Below are positions 23,952-35,240 of a DNA stretch of 35,746 bases, piece by piece. Location of the stretch: the NCBI GenBank assembly GCA_025355105.1, contig JANYAE010000028.1, positions 1 to 35,746 of the forward strand, read 5' to 3'. This stretch comes from Pseudomonadota bacterium (GTDB taxonomy: Bacteria; Pseudomonadota; Gammaproteobacteria; Steroidobacterales; Steroidobacteraceae). How positions within the stretch are numbered: position 1 is the first letter of the stretch; every line of letters begins with the position of its first letter. Both the position numbers and the translations under genes were made by a program. Below the pieces are notes generated by a model. The model was not told the DNA's origin. It saw only the letters and a list, made by a program, of their open reading frames with translations, and searched no databases.

Positions 23952-24697
23952 GCCTCACGCTCGGCATCGACCTCGGCGGCTCGGCGATCAAGGCCGGTGC
24001 CGTCGATACGGATGGTGGCGAGGTCGTCGGCGAGCTGCAGTCTGTTCCAACGCCCGCCGGTGCCACGCTGGAGGCGACCCGTGCGGCGCTCGCGTCGCTG
24101 GCCGCGCGTTTCCCGGACTGCCGTGGGCCGGTCGGTCTCGCGTTCCCGTCGGTCGTCAAGGCCGGCATCACTTACACCGCGGCCAACGTCGACCGCGGCT
24201 GGATCGGCGCGGATGCCGCGGCGCTGCTGACGGCGGCTGCCGGCCGGCCGGGCGTCGTCGTCAATGACGCGGACGCGGCGGGCGTCGCCGAGATGCGCGT
24301 CGGCGCCGGACGCGGCGAGCGCGGCGTCGTCATGATGCTGACCTTCGGCACCGGCATCGGCTCGGCGCTGTTCGCGGACGGCCGGCTGTGGCCGAACACC
24401 GAGCTCGGCCACCTCGAGGTCGATGGCCGCGAGGCCGAACACCGCGCCAGCGCGCGCGTCCGTACCCTTGAGCGGCTCGACTGGCCCGCGTGGTGCGAGC
24501 GGGTCAACGCGGTCCTGGCGCGCTACCACACGCTGCTCTGGCCGGATGTCTTCATCATCGGTGGCGGCGTCAGCGAGCGGTGGGAGGAGTTCGCCGGCTT
24601 GCTGCGCTCGCCGGCGCGGATCGTGCCGGCGAAGCTCCGGCACACGGCCGGCGTCGTCGGCGCGGCGCTGTACGCGGCCGAGACCGCGGTGCACTGA
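23948..24697 (+). CDS. ppgK: Polyphosphate-glucokinase-type ROK kinase
   Basis: A 249-residue sugar kinase that by family would phosphorylate glucose using inorganic polyphosphate and/or ATP. It has the ROK phosphate loop GIDLGGSAIK (6-15), TAANVDRGWIG, the catalytic aspartate region VVNDADAAGVAEM (D107), and the polyphosphate-glucokinase hallmark FGTGIGSALFADGRLWPNTELGHLEVDG (133-160). The zinc-binding cysteine motif of ordinary ROK proteins is absent, as expected for this subfamily. GTG 23948 overlaps the potI stop, so it is translated with the polyamine transporter. That placement is unexpected, and a different phosphoryl acceptor cannot be excluded. Confidence 0.88.
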   Translation: MSLTLGIDLGGSAIKAGAVDTDGGEVVGELQSVPTPAGATLEATRAALASLAARFPDCRGPVGLAFPSVVKAGITYTAANVDRGWIGADAAALLTAAAGRPGVVVNDADAAGVAEMRVGAGRGERGVVMMLTFGTGIGSALFADGRLWPNTELGHLEVDGREAEHRASARVRTLERLDWPAWCERVNAVLARYHTLLWPDVFIIGGGVSERWEEFAGLLRSPARIVPAKLRHTAGVVGAALYAAETAVH

Positions 24698-24704
24698 GGC
24701 GCGC

Positions 24705-25862
24705 ATGGCCACGCCGCCGATCGTGAGCCGTCTGCCGGGTGTCGGTACCACGATCTTCACGGTGATGTCCCAGCTCGCGCTCGAGCACCGTGCGGTCAAC
24801 ACCGGCCAGGGATTCCCGGACTTCGAGCCGCCGGCGCGATTGCGCGAGCTCGTGGCGCACCACGTCGGCGCCCATCACAATCAGTACGCGCCGATGGCGG
24901 GGGCGGTGCCGCTGCGCGCCGCGATCGCGGCCAAAGTTCTGCGCCACTACGGGCGCCTTGCCTCGCCGGACACCGACATCACGGTCACTTGTGGCGGCAC
25001 CGAAGCGCTCGCCATCGCCATCCAGGCGCTCGTTCACCCGGGCGACGAGGTCGTGCTGCTCGATCCGGCGTACGACAGTTACCAGCCGATCGTCGAGCTC
25101 TGCGGCGGCGTGGCGCGGCGTGTGCCGCTCGCGCGGCCCGGATTCAGCATCGACTGGCAGCGACTTGCGGATGCGATCGGGCCGCGCACCCGCGCCGTGA
25201 TGGTCAACACGCCCCACAATCCGAGCGGCGCGTGCCTGAGCGCCGACGATCTCGACCGCCTCGCCGAGTGCCTGCGCCCCACCGGCGCATTCGTGATCGC
25301 CGACGAGGTCTACGAGCACATGGTGTACGACGGCGCGCGCCACGTGAGCCTCAATGGCCACGCCGAGCTCGCCGAACGCAGCGTCGTGGCGTCATCTTTC
25401 GGTAAGACCTACCACGCGACCGGCTGGAAGATCGGCTACTGCGTGGCACCGGCCGCGTTGACGACGGAGCTGCGTAAGGTTCACCAATTCGTGACCTTCG
25501 CGATCGCGACGCCGCTGCAGCACGCGATCGCCGACTTCATGACCGAGCACCCGGAGTGGGAGGACGATCTGTCGGCTTTCTATCAGGAAAAGCGCGACCG
25601 GCTGGTCGCGCTGCTCGGCCGCTCGCGGCTCTCGCTGCAACCGAGTCGTGCGACATATTTCCAGCTCGTGGACTATTCCGCCGTGTCCAACCTGCCCGAC
25701 ACCGAGTTCGCGCTGGAGCTGATCCGGCGGCACGGCGTGGCGGCGATCCCGGTTTCGCCATTTTGCGCCGCGCCGCCTGCCGGTGAGCGCCTCGTGCGCC
25801 TGTGCTTCGCCAAGGAGGACGCGACCCTCGCGGCCGCGGCGGAGCGCCTGTCGCGACTGTAG
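24705..25862 (+). CDS. ybdL: YbdL-type methionine aminotransferase
   Basis: A 385-residue class I PLP aminotransferase. The PLP lysine is K234 in SSFGKTYHATGWKIGYC. N172 in NTPHNPSG, D200 and Y203 in IADEVYEH complete the cofactor site, and VRLCFAKED gives the carboxylate-binding arginine. The sequence from SSFGKTYH through VHQFVTFAIATPLQHA to LVDYSAVSNLPDTEF and AAIPVSPFC is very close to E. coli YbdL, which prefers methionine and also takes aromatic amino acids. ATG 24705 starts 7 bases after the kinase stop. A role in recycling amino donors for the putrescine pathway is possible but not shown. Confidence 0.9.
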   Translation: MATPPIVSRLPGVGTTIFTVMSQLALEHRAVNTGQGFPDFEPPARLRELVAHHVGAHHNQYAPMAGAVPLRAAIAAKVLRHYGRLASPDTDITVTCGGTEALAIAIQALVHPGDEVVLLDPAYDSYQPIVELCGGVARRVPLARPGFSIDWQRLADAIGPRTRAVMVNTPHNPSGACLSADDLDRLAECLRPTGAFVIADEVYEHMVYDGARHVSLNGHAELAERSVVASSFGKTYHATGWKIGYCVAPAALTTELRKVHQFVTFAIATPLQHAIADFMTEHPEWEDDLSAFYQEKRDRLVALLGRSRLSLQPSRATYFQLVDYSAVSNLPDTEFALELIRRHGVAAIPVSPFCAAPPAGERLVRLCFAKEDATLAAAAERLSRL

Positions 25863-25870
25863 ATCGGGCC

Positions 25871-25885
25871 GCCGCGTGACGCGGC
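25871..25885 (+). terminator. Small hairpin after the puu/pot operon
   Basis: GCCGCG pairs with CGCGGC across TGA just after the last operon stop (25862), followed by CTCACATTT. The stem is short and the T-run poor, so this is only a candidate terminator. Confidence 0.35.
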
Positions 25886-25975
25886 TCACATTTCGCCGCT
25901 GCCCGGCGCGATTCAAGATCGGGCGCTTCCGGCCGTTACGAGATTGTAGAGGCACTGTCCCTCCGGAGACCGCCG

Positions 25976-26845
25976 TTGTCCATCGAACGCGTACGCCAGC
26001 TGGTTGAGGCCGACAACTACGAATTCATCCGTGGGCTGTTCGTCGGTCAGATGACGCGCGGCGAGCTGGACCTGCCGATGCTGCCGGAGATCGCGGCGCG
26101 CGTGGTCGCGGTGGCGGGCAGCCCGGACGCCGACGCATCCGGTCTCGCGCGCATGATTGCCGGCGACCAGGCGCTCGCCGCCCACGTGATGCGCGTCGCC
26201 ACCTCGGCGATCTATCAGCCCCGCCATCCGATCGAGTCGCTGCAGCACGCCATCAGTTGGTTGGGGATGGCCGAGGTCTCGGACATCGCCTTCACGGTCG
26301 CCGTGCAGGGCAAGTTGCTCAACGTGCCGGGCCGGCGGGCGCGCGTGCAGCGGATGTGGAAGCAGGCCGTCGGGACGGCCCAGTGGGCGCGATTGGTCGC
26401 CGATTCCGCGGGCTGCCAGGGCGAGCCGAGCTACCTCGCGGGGCTGCTGCACGAGATCGGGAAGCCCGCGGCGCTGCAGGCGATCGCCGAGCTCTCACGC
26501 CGCTCCAAGACGCCGCTGTCGGAAGACGAGGTGGACAAGCTGGTGGCCGAGTTCCACACCACGGTCGGAACGCAGCTCGCCGGCGCGTGGAAGTTGCCGG
26601 ACGCCGTCGTCGGCGTCGTCGGCGGTTGGCGCAATTGGGCCGAGGCAACCGAGCGCAGGGACGCTTGCGCGACGGTCTATCTGGCGCACCACCTTTCGGA
26701 ACACATGCTCGCGAACTCAGGCTCGCTCGCCGCCGACGCCCTGGCGAGCGACCCGGTCAGCGCGCACTTCGGCTGGGGCCTGCCCGAGATCCTCGGGCTT
26801 TGTGGTCACACCGAGCACATCCGCGCCGTCATCGACGGCTACTGA
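25976..26845 (+). CDS. HDOD-domain signalling protein
   Basis: A 289-residue stand-alone HDOD protein. The domain spans about residues 25-230 (LPMLPEIAARVVAVAG, LARMIAGDQALAAHVMRVATSAIYQPRHPIESLQHAISWLGM, then LAGLLHEIGKPAAL). HDOD proteins are HD-domain relatives thought to act in stress or second-messenger signalling; the usual HD phosphohydrolase residues are only partly kept (HEIG in place of HDxG). No GGDEF, EAL or receiver domain is attached. The start is TTG 25976 with GGAG about 8 bases before it. It stands alone after the puu/pot operon, with 113 bases between, and converges on the acyl-CoA dehydrogenase with adjacent stop codons. Confidence 0.88.
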   Translation: MSIERVRQLVEADNYEFIRGLFVGQMTRGELDLPMLPEIAARVVAVAGSPDADASGLARMIAGDQALAAHVMRVATSAIYQPRHPIESLQHAISWLGMAEVSDIAFTVAVQGKLLNVPGRRARVQRMWKQAVGTAQWARLVADSAGCQGEPSYLAGLLHEIGKPAALQAIAELSRRSKTPLSEDEVDKLVAEFHTTVGTQLAGAWKLPDAVVGVVGGWRNWAEATERRDACATVYLAHHLSEHMLANSGSLAADALASDPVSAHFGWGLPEILGLCGHTEHIRAVIDGY

Positions 26846-28009
26846 TCAACGCAGGCCGGTTTCCTGGCGCGCGATGACGAGGCGCTGGATCTCGCTCGTG
26901 CCTTCGTAGATCTCGGTGATCTTGGCGTCACGGAAATAGCGCTCGATCGGCATTTCCTTGCTGTAGCCGAGCCCGCCGTGGATCTGCACGGCCTGATGTG
27001 CGCAGAACATCGCCGTTTCGGACGCGAACAGCTTGGCCACCGACGCCTCGGTCGTATTGCGGCCGCCGCGTCGCGCGCAGTCGGCCTTGTTCCAGGCCGC
27101 GCGCAGCGTCAGGAGGCGCGCGGCGTCGATGCGGCACTTCATGTCGGCAATCTTCGCCTGGATCATCTGGAACGTGCCGATCGCGCTGCCGAAGGCCTTG
27201 CGTTCGCGCACGTAGTGCAGCGACGCCCCGTACGCGGCGCGCGCGATGCCGATCGACTGCGAGGCGATGCCGATGCGCCCGGCATCCAGCACCGTCATCG
27301 CGATCTGAAAGCCCTGGCCCTCGGCGCCGAGGCGGTTTGCCGCCGGAACGAGGTAGTCCGCGAACTCGATCTCGCAGGTCGCTGAGGCCCGGATGCCGAG
27401 CTTCGGCTCGGTCTTGCCACGAAGGTAGCCTGCCTCGCGCGCATCGACGACGAACGCGGTGACCCCCTTGGGCCCCTTGGCGGGATCGACGGTCGCGAAC
27501 AGCAGCATGTAGCGCGCCACCGGACCGGAAGTGATCCAGGACTTCTTGCCATTGACCGTGTAGTGCGTGCCGTTCGCGGTCCGGACCGCGCGCGTACGCA
27601 TGTTGCCGGCGTCAGACCCGGACTGCGGCTCGGTCAGGCCGTAGCAGCCGACCTCGGCGCCGCTCGCGATCGGGCGCACGAACTGCTGCTTCTGCGCCTC
27701 GTTGCCGAACTGTACGATGGCGTTGCAATACAATGAGTTGTTCACGGAAATGATGGTCGAGTGCGCGGCATCGGCGGCGGCGATCTCCTCGAGCATGACG
27801 CAGAAGCTGATCGGGTCGAGCCCGGAGCCGCCGTAGGCTTCCGGGACCTCGACCGCCATGAAGCCGAGTTCGCCGGCCTTGCGGATGTTCGCGGTCGGGA
27901 ACTCGCCGCTCTCGTCGAAGCGCTGCGCCGACGGCGCGATTTCTCGCGTCGCGAACTCGCGGGCTGCCGTCTGGATCATCAGCTGGTCGTCAGTCAAGCG
28001 GAAATCCAT
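26846..28009 (-). CDS. Acyl-CoA dehydrogenase
   Basis: A 387-residue FAD flavoenzyme that desaturates an acyl-CoA at C2-C3. The domain order is standard: a helical N-terminal part (FRLTDDQLMIQTAAREFA), a middle beta part with CYGLTEPQSGSDAGN and KSWITSGPVARYMLLFA for FAD binding, and a helical C-terminal part with the catalytic glutamate E369 in AKITEIYEGTSEIQR. The closest group is short-chain or branched-chain (butyryl/isobutyryl) dehydrogenases. ATG 28009 has GGAGGGA 4 bases upstream; the longer frame to 28324 has no family match. Electrons would go to ETF, whose genes are not in the window. Confidence 0.93.
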   Translation of the reverse strand: MDFRLTDDQLMIQTAAREFATREIAPSAQRFDESGEFPTANIRKAGELGFMAVEVPEAYGGSGLDPISFCVMLEEIAAADAAHSTIISVNNSLYCNAIVQFGNEAQKQQFVRPIASGAEVGCYGLTEPQSGSDAGNMRTRAVRTANGTHYTVNGKKSWITSGPVARYMLLFATVDPAKGPKGVTAFVVDAREAGYLRGKTEPKLGIRASATCEIEFADYLVPAANRLGAEGQGFQIAMTVLDAGRIGIASQSIGIARAAYGASLHYVRERKAFGSAIGTFQMIQAKIADMKCRIDAARLLTLRAAWNKADCARRGGRNTTEASVAKLFASETAMFCAHQAVQIHGGLGYSKEMPIERYFRDAKITEIYEGTSEIQRLVIARQETGLR

Positions 28010-28168
28010 CGGTCCCTCCGGGACTCTTGGTGCGCCACGTCGGGCTGCACGTTCATCGTGCGCGCGATTCTCGCCGCCACCTCTGCGCAATGCAATCGGC
28101 GCGGATGGTCGCGCCCGCCGGCGTGTGCTTGAATGACGCGTGGCACGTTCCGTCAGGAGATTTGCGCG

Positions 28169-29347
28169 ATGAAATCCCGCACCCGGGTCAACCACCCGCC
28201 GCAGACACCGCTCGCGCCAGGGAACCGGCCGCTGGTCGCGCCGATCTACCAGTCGGTCAAGTTCGAGCTTGAGAACCTGGCGGCCACCGAGCGGGCCTGG
28301 GCGGGCGCGGGGGAGGGCTTCCACTACAGCCGCGTCGCCAATCCGGGCGTCAGCGACCTCGAGTTACTGCTCGCCGAGCTGCAGGGCGGCGAGGCGTGTC
28401 TCGCCGTCGGTTCCGGCCTCGCGGCCGTCGCCGTGACGCTGCTCGCGCTGCTGTCGCAAGGCGACCACGTGCTGGCCTTCGCCGAGACCTACGGACCGAC
28501 GCGCGGCCTGATCACGCGGACCTTGTCGCGCTTCGGCGTCAGCCACACGATGCTCTCGATCGAAGACCACGCGGGCATCGAGCGCACGCTCGCCGAGCGG
28601 CCCACGCGGCTCGTCTGGTTCGAGTCGCCGACCAACCCGGTGCTCAAGGTGCCGGACATCTCCCAGCTGGTCGCAGCGGCCCGCCGCCACGGGGCACTGA
28701 CGGCGATCGACAACACCTTCGCCGGTTTCGAATCGCATGGCGACCTCGGCATCGATCTCTACGTCCACAGCCTGACGAAATACGCCGCCGGACACGGCGA
28801 CGTCATGGGCGGTGCAGTGATCGGCGCCAGCGAGCTCGTGCAGCGGGTCCGCGCGCAGGCCACGTCACTCGGCCCGACACTCGATCCGCACGCCGCCTTT
28901 CTCGTGCAGCGCGGTCTCAAGACCTACCCGCTGCGGCGCGCCGCGCAGTGCGACTCGGCGGCGCGCATCGCCAAGTTCCTGTCGGCTGACCCGCGGGTCG
29001 CGCGCGTCCGTTACCCCGGGCTCGCATCGGATCCGGGCCACGCACTCGCGCTGCGGCAGATGCATGACTTCGGCTCGGTCGTCACGATCGACCTTGCCGG
29101 TACGGCGGAGCAAAGCCGCCTGTTCGCCGACCGACTTGGCCTGTTCGCCATCGCCGCGAGCCTCGGATCGACCGAGTCGCTGATCGTGCCGCCGCAGCTG
29201 CTGCAGCCGCGCGACCTGAGTGCCGCGCAGCGGCAGCAATGCGGGATCGGCGTGACCACGGCACGGCTGTCGATCGGGCTCGAGGACCCAGATGACCTGA
29301 TCGCCGATCTGAACGCGGCGCTCGACGCGGCCCTCGGCGCGCGGTGA
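28169..29347 (+). CDS. Trans-sulfuration (cystathionine lyase/synthase) family PLP enzyme
   Basis: A 392-residue PLP enzyme of the Cys/Met metabolism family, which covers cystathionine gamma-synthase, beta- and gamma-lyase and methionine gamma-lyase. The phosphate-binding YSRVANP (53-59), D181 in IDNTFA and the PLP lysine K204 in VHSLTKYAAGHGDVMGG are present, and the C-terminal SLGSTESLIVPP and RLSIGLEDPDDLIADL complete the fold. ATG 28169 has AGGAGA 9 bases upstream; an ATG at 28133 lacks one. The branch resembles bacterial cystathionine beta-lyase-like proteins, but the exact reaction is not clear from the sequence. Confidence 0.88.
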   Translation: MKSRTRVNHPPQTPLAPGNRPLVAPIYQSVKFELENLAATERAWAGAGEGFHYSRVANPGVSDLELLLAELQGGEACLAVGSGLAAVAVTLLALLSQGDHVLAFAETYGPTRGLITRTLSRFGVSHTMLSIEDHAGIERTLAERPTRLVWFESPTNPVLKVPDISQLVAAARRHGALTAIDNTFAGFESHGDLGIDLYVHSLTKYAAGHGDVMGGAVIGASELVQRVRAQATSLGPTLDPHAAFLVQRGLKTYPLRRAAQCDSAARIAKFLSADPRVARVRYPGLASDPGHALALRQMHDFGSVVTIDLAGTAEQSRLFADRLGLFAIAASLGSTESLIVPPQLLQPRDLSAAQRQQCGIGVTTARLSIGLEDPDDLIADLNAALDAALGAR

Positions 29348-29368
29348 GCGTCCGTCCGTGGCGGACGC
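29348..29368 (+). terminator. Hairpin between convergent genes
   Basis: GCGTCCG (29348-29354) pairs perfectly with CGGACGC (29362-29368) across a 7-base loop, starting just after the stop at 29345-29347. No T-run follows. It lies in the gap between the PLP enzyme and the convergent aceK, where transcription end is expected. The rest of that 117-base gap shows nothing else. Confidence 0.4.
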
Positions 29369-29464
29369 CGAGCGGCAGCTTGGCGCGATCGATGGCGCGC
29401 CGCGTTGCCGGACGCAGGCCCGCCGCAAGCCGGGGAGCGTGACCGCCGCCCACGCCCGGCGCGC

Positions 29465-31204
29465 TCAGGCGCTGCTGGCGACCCGCACCCGGTGGGCGCC
29501 ATAGGGTAGGACCTCAAGTACGTCGTCGGCGCGCAGTCGCTCCTGCACGCCGCGCCACCACTCGGCCGTCAGGACCTCGCCGTGCGCCTTCAGGAACACC
29601 TCGCGCATCGCGTCCTCGAAGCCAAGGAAGTTGATGAAGGTCTCGGGAAAGACGTCGTTGTCGGCGACGTAGTACCAGGTCTCGCCGCGCATCTCGTCCT
29701 CGTCCGACTGGGCCTGCGGCAACTCGCGGAAGCGACAGTCGGTCACCAGGCACAGTTCGTCGTAGTCGTAGAAGATCACACGGCGGTTGCGCGTCACGCC
29801 GAAATTCTTGAGCAGTAGGTCGCCGGCGAAGATGTTGGTGTGAGCCAGGTCGCGGATCGCCTGCCCGTATTCCAATACTGCCAGTGCGCAGTCGTCCGGG
29901 CTCGCCTCGCGCAAGTAGATGTTGAGCGGGGTCATGCGCCGCTCGATATAGCAGTGCTCGATGATCAGGTCATCGCCGTCTGCGTGCACGGAGCCCGCCG
30001 TCTCGGACAGCAACTCGTCGAGCAGAGTCGTCTCGAACAGGCTGCGCGGGAACCGCAGGCGCTTGAACTCCTGCGCGTCCACCAGCCGGCCGGCGCGGTC
30101 GTGCTTGAACACGAACTCGTACTTGCGCAGCACGTCGTCGCGGACGATGTTTTTCTGCGCGGGAAAGCGGTCGCGGATCAGCTTGAAGACGACGTCGAAG
30201 GACGGCAGCGTGAAGACCACCATGACCAGGCCGCGCTCGCCCGGTGCGAGGACGAACTGGTCGGTGGCGGTCTGCAGGTGACGGAACAGCTCGCGGTAGC
30301 GTTCGGTCTTGCCCTGCTTGGCGCGGCCGATCACGGTGAACAGCTCGCTCACCGGCTTGTGCGGCATCAGCTGGTGCAGGAAGAGCAGTGCCTTGCCCAC
30401 GCGCTCGAGGTCGACGTGGAAGTAGGAACGCGTGAAGCTGAACAGCACCGAGACGTCCGCATCGCGCGTCATGACAGCGTCGACCAGTACGCCGCGTTCA
30501 GTGTTCTTGAGCGCGATCACCAGCGGCATCTGCCAGTTGCGGCCGGTGACGCGGCCGACCAGATAGGCGCGCGTCATCTGGTAGAACGCCGGGCGGATCA
30601 TCTCGACGCGCTCGACCGCGCGGTTCTCGCCGACCGTCTGGCAGTGGCGTTCGACCTCTTCGGCGACGTAACGTCCGCTGCGCTCGAAGTCGCGCCACGG
30701 GGCTTTGCAGCGGAACGCGGACAGGACCTCCTCGAACAGCAGCTGCAACGAGCCGCGATTCGGATAGTCCGTCAGGAAGTCGTACTCGGCCACGCGCGCG
30801 AGCGGATCGAGGTCGAGTGCGACGAACTCGATTTCCGGCGACACGCCGACCGTGCCAAAGAAGGTGCGGGTCAGCGAGTTGAAGAAGGTCTTGCGGAACT
30901 CGGCGTCGGGAAGCGCGTCGATCTGGCGCGCGAAGTCGTCCTTAATCGCCGCCCATCGACCGCGGTCGGTGGTCTCGCCGCCGAGGCGTAGCCTCAGCGA
31001 AGCAACCGTGCGGTCGACGTAGCGGCCGTACAGCTCGATGCGTTCAACGGCGTCGCGCTGGCTGCTGTGCCAGTCGCGCTCCTCGAAATGCAGCGGCGCG
31101 CGCCGCGTAATGGCGCGAAATTCAGCGTTGTAGCGCTCGAACGCGTCGACGGCGTCGGCCGCGCACTCGCGCGCCAGCGCCGCCGGCGCGGGGGTCGGTG
31201 CCAC
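29465..31204 (-). CDS. aceK: AceK, isocitrate dehydrogenase kinase/phosphatase
   Basis: A 579-residue bifunctional enzyme (578 in E. coli) that phosphorylates and reactivates isocitrate dehydrogenase, switching carbon between the TCA cycle and the glyoxylate shunt. The N-terminal regulatory half carries YDFLTDYPNRGSLQLLFEEV. The catalytic half carries VMVVFTLPSFDVVFKLIRDRFPAQK (nucleotide loop and lysine), RMTPLNIYL, DLAHTNIFAGDLLLKNFGVTR and VIFYDYDELC. The start is GTG 31204, 7 bases after the icd stop, with TGAGG just upstream, so icd and aceK form an operon. In enterobacteria aceK follows aceBA; placement after its substrate gene is different and makes sense functionally. Confidence 0.95.
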   Translation of the reverse strand: MAPTPAPAALARECAADAVDAFERYNAEFRAITRRAPLHFEERDWHSSQRDAVERIELYGRYVDRTVASLRLRLGGETTDRGRWAAIKDDFARQIDALPDAEFRKTFFNSLTRTFFGTVGVSPEIEFVALDLDPLARVAEYDFLTDYPNRGSLQLLFEEVLSAFRCKAPWRDFERSGRYVAEEVERHCQTVGENRAVERVEMIRPAFYQMTRAYLVGRVTGRNWQMPLVIALKNTERGVLVDAVMTRDADVSVLFSFTRSYFHVDLERVGKALLFLHQLMPHKPVSELFTVIGRAKQGKTERYRELFRHLQTATDQFVLAPGERGLVMVVFTLPSFDVVFKLIRDRFPAQKNIVRDDVLRKYEFVFKHDRAGRLVDAQEFKRLRFPRSLFETTLLDELLSETAGSVHADGDDLIIEHCYIERRMTPLNIYLREASPDDCALAVLEYGQAIRDLAHTNIFAGDLLLKNFGVTRNRRVIFYDYDELCLVTDCRFRELPQAQSDEDEMRGETWYYVADNDVFPETFINFLGFEDAMREVFLKAHGEVLTAEWWRGVQERLRADDVLEVLPYGAHRVRVASSA

Positions 31205-31211
31205 GCCGGCC

Positions 31212-32510
31212 TCAGAGGTGCTTGATCAGTTCGTCGGCGAACTCGCTGCACTTGACCTCGCGCGCGCCGGGCATCAGGCGCGCGAAGTCGTAGGTGACGA
31301 CCTTGGCGCCGATCGCCCGGTCCATCGACTGGATGAGCGCGTCGGCCGCCTCGAACCATCCCATGTAGCGCAGCATCATCTCGCCGGAGAGGATCACCGA
31401 GCCCGGATTGACCTTGTCGAGGTTGGCGTACTTCGGCGACGTGCCGTGGGTCGCCTCGAAGACCGCGTGGCCGGTCATGTAGTTGATGTTGCCGCCCGGC
31501 GCGATGCCAATGCCGCCGACCTGGGCGGCCAGCGCGTCCGACAGGTAGTCGCCGTTCAGGTTCAGCGTCGCGATGACGTCGAACTCCTCAGGACGAGTGA
31601 GCACCTGCTGCAGCGTGATGTCGGCGATCGCATCCTTGATGATGATCTTGCCGGCCTTCTTGGCCTCATCCATCTCGGCGTTGGCCGCCTTCTCGCCCTT
31701 GGCGGCCTTGGTCCGCTCCCACTGCTCCCAGCCGTAGGTCTGGTCGGGGAACTCGCGTTCGGCGAGCGCGTACGACCAGTTGCGGAACGCGCCCTCCGTA
31801 AATTTCATGATGTTGCCCTTGTGCACGATCGTCACGCTCTTGCGCTTGTTGACGATCGCGTACTCGACGGCGGCACGGAACAGCCGCTCGGTGCCTTCGC
31901 GCGACACCGCCTTGATGCCGATGCCGGAGGTCGCCGGGAAGCGGATCTTGCCGTAGTGCTTCGGAAACGCCTGCTGGAACATCTCCAGGAATTTCTGATT
32001 GTCGGCGGTGCCTGCCTCAAACTCGATGCCGGCGTAGATGTCCTCCGTGTTCTCCCGGAAGATCACCATATCGACCTTTTCCGGCGCCTTCACCGGCGAG
32101 GGCACGCCCTTGAACCAGCGCACCGGGCGCAGGCACACGTAAAGGTCGAGCATCTGGCGCAGCGCCACGTTCAGCGAGCGGATACCGCCGCCGATCGGGG
32201 TCGTCAGCGGCCCCTTGATCGAGATCAGGTACTCGCGGCACGCGGCGACGGTCTCGTCCGGCAGCCACGTATTGAACAGCTTGTTCGACTTCTCGCCCGC
32301 GTGCACCTCGAGCCAGTGGATCTTGCGGCGGCCGCCGTACGCCTTGGCCACGGCCGCATCGAGCACCCGCACACTGGCGCGCCAGATATCGGGGCCAGTG
32401 CCGTCACCCTCGATGAATGGAATGACCGGCTGGTCGGGGACGCGCAGCTTGCCGCTTTGGATCGTGATGCGCTCGCCGCCGGGCGGCGTGGTGTACTTGA
32501 CGGTCGCCAT
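31212..32510 (-). CDS. icd: NADP-dependent isocitrate dehydrogenase
   Basis: A 432-residue TCA-cycle enzyme of the E. coli Icd type, turning isocitrate into 2-oxoglutarate. The substrate and phosphorylation loop is [13 protein letters not shown], with the AceK target serine at S112 (S113 in E. coli). The cofactor loop [21 protein letters not shown] keeps the lysine-tyrosine pair that selects [15 protein letters not shown] and NLNGDYLSD are also conserved. ATG 32510 has GGGAGCTG about 7 bases upstream; the frame runs on to 32657 without family match. aceK follows directly. Confidence 0.96.
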   Translation of the reverse strand: MATVKYTTPPGGERITIQSGKLRVPDQPVIPFIEGDGTGPDIWRASVRVLDAAVAKAYGGRRKIHWLEVHAGEKSNKLFNTWLPDETVAACREYLISIKGPLTTPIGGGIRSLNVALRQMLDLYVCLRPVRWFKGVPSPVKAPEKVDMVIFRENTEDIYAGIEFEAGTADNQKFLEMFQQAFPKHYGKIRFPATSGIGIKAVSREGTERLFRAAVEYAIVNKRKSVTIVHKGNIMKFTEGAFRNWSYALAEREFPDQTYGWEQWERTKAAKGEKAANAEMDEAKKAGKIIIKDAIADITLQQVLTRPEEFDVIATLNLNGDYLSDALAAQVGGIGIAPGGNINYMTGHAVFEATHGTSPKYANLDKVNPGSVILSGEMMLRYMGWFEAADALIQSMDRAIGAKVVTYDFARLMPGAREVKCSEFADELIKHL

Positions 32511-32567
32511 CAGGTGCAGCTCCCAGAAAACGCGGCGCGCAGGGCGCTCGCAGGGCAATAAAATGAT

Positions 32568-32576
32568 GTTATCACA
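32568..32576 (-). promoter_or_regulatory. Candidate extended -10 promoter of icd-aceK
   Basis: On the minus strand TGTGATAAC is an extended -10 (TGn then GATAAC) in an AT-rich island, giving a leader of about 50 bases. No good -35 box is seen, which extended -10 promoters can tolerate. The remainder of the gap to 32695 holds nothing else I can support. Confidence 0.35.
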
Positions 32577-32695
32577 GCGCTTTCCGCCGCCCTCCGGGCG
32601 TGGCGAGCGCCCACCTGCGGAATTCCACCTTGACACGGGGCGTGCGCGCGGCAGCATCGTGAGGATCGCTCGCCGGTGGCCGGGCCCGGCAGTCG

Positions 32696-32884
32696 TCAGC
32701 GCGGCGGGAAGCCGGCCGCCGTCAGCGTCTCCCGCAGCTCCGCCTCGCTGAAGGTCGTGTCGACGTCGACGCGCCGCGCCGGCGGATCGGCGCGGACGCT
32801 GGCCGCCGGGTCAAGGCCGCGGATCGCCGCGGTCACGGCGCGCGCGCAGCCGCCGCAGGTCATGTTGTCGATCTGGAACTGCAT
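32696..32884 (-). CDS. copZ: CopZ-like copper chaperone, heavy-metal-associated domain
   Basis: A 62-residue single HMA domain protein that would carry Cu(I) in the cytoplasm to the neighbouring ATPase. The metal-binding cysteines are C10 and C13 in NMTCGGC, and the beta-alpha-beta pattern runs through [22 protein letters not shown] and [12 protein letters not shown] longer frame starting at 33181 reads antisense through copA and is not real. The ATG at 32884 abuts the copA ATG on the other strand. A perfect TATAAT (32894-32899, minus strand) inside copA lies 9 bases before the start, so the message would have almost no leader. Confidence 0.88.
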   Translation of the reverse strand: MQFQIDNMTCGGCARAVTAAIRGLDPAASVRADPPARRVDVDTTFSEAELRETLTAAGFPPR

Positions 32885-35140
<2,256 letters not shown>

Positions 35141-35240
35141 CTTTCAAGAAAATGTCACGTCAGCGTCATCGGGGCGACGCAGGTCCGGCGCAAGCTTTCG
35201 GGGAGACAGGTCCACCGGGCCCACGCGGGGTGATCCCTTG

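Noticed and set aside
31218..32561. 447-residue open frame on the plus strand across icd
   Set aside because: Antisense shadow of isocitrate dehydrogenase with no recognisable motif.
32630..32658. TTGACA on the plus strand upstream of copA
   Set aside because: No acceptable -10 follows at 16-18 bases, and it lies over 200 bases from the copA start beyond the copZ gene.
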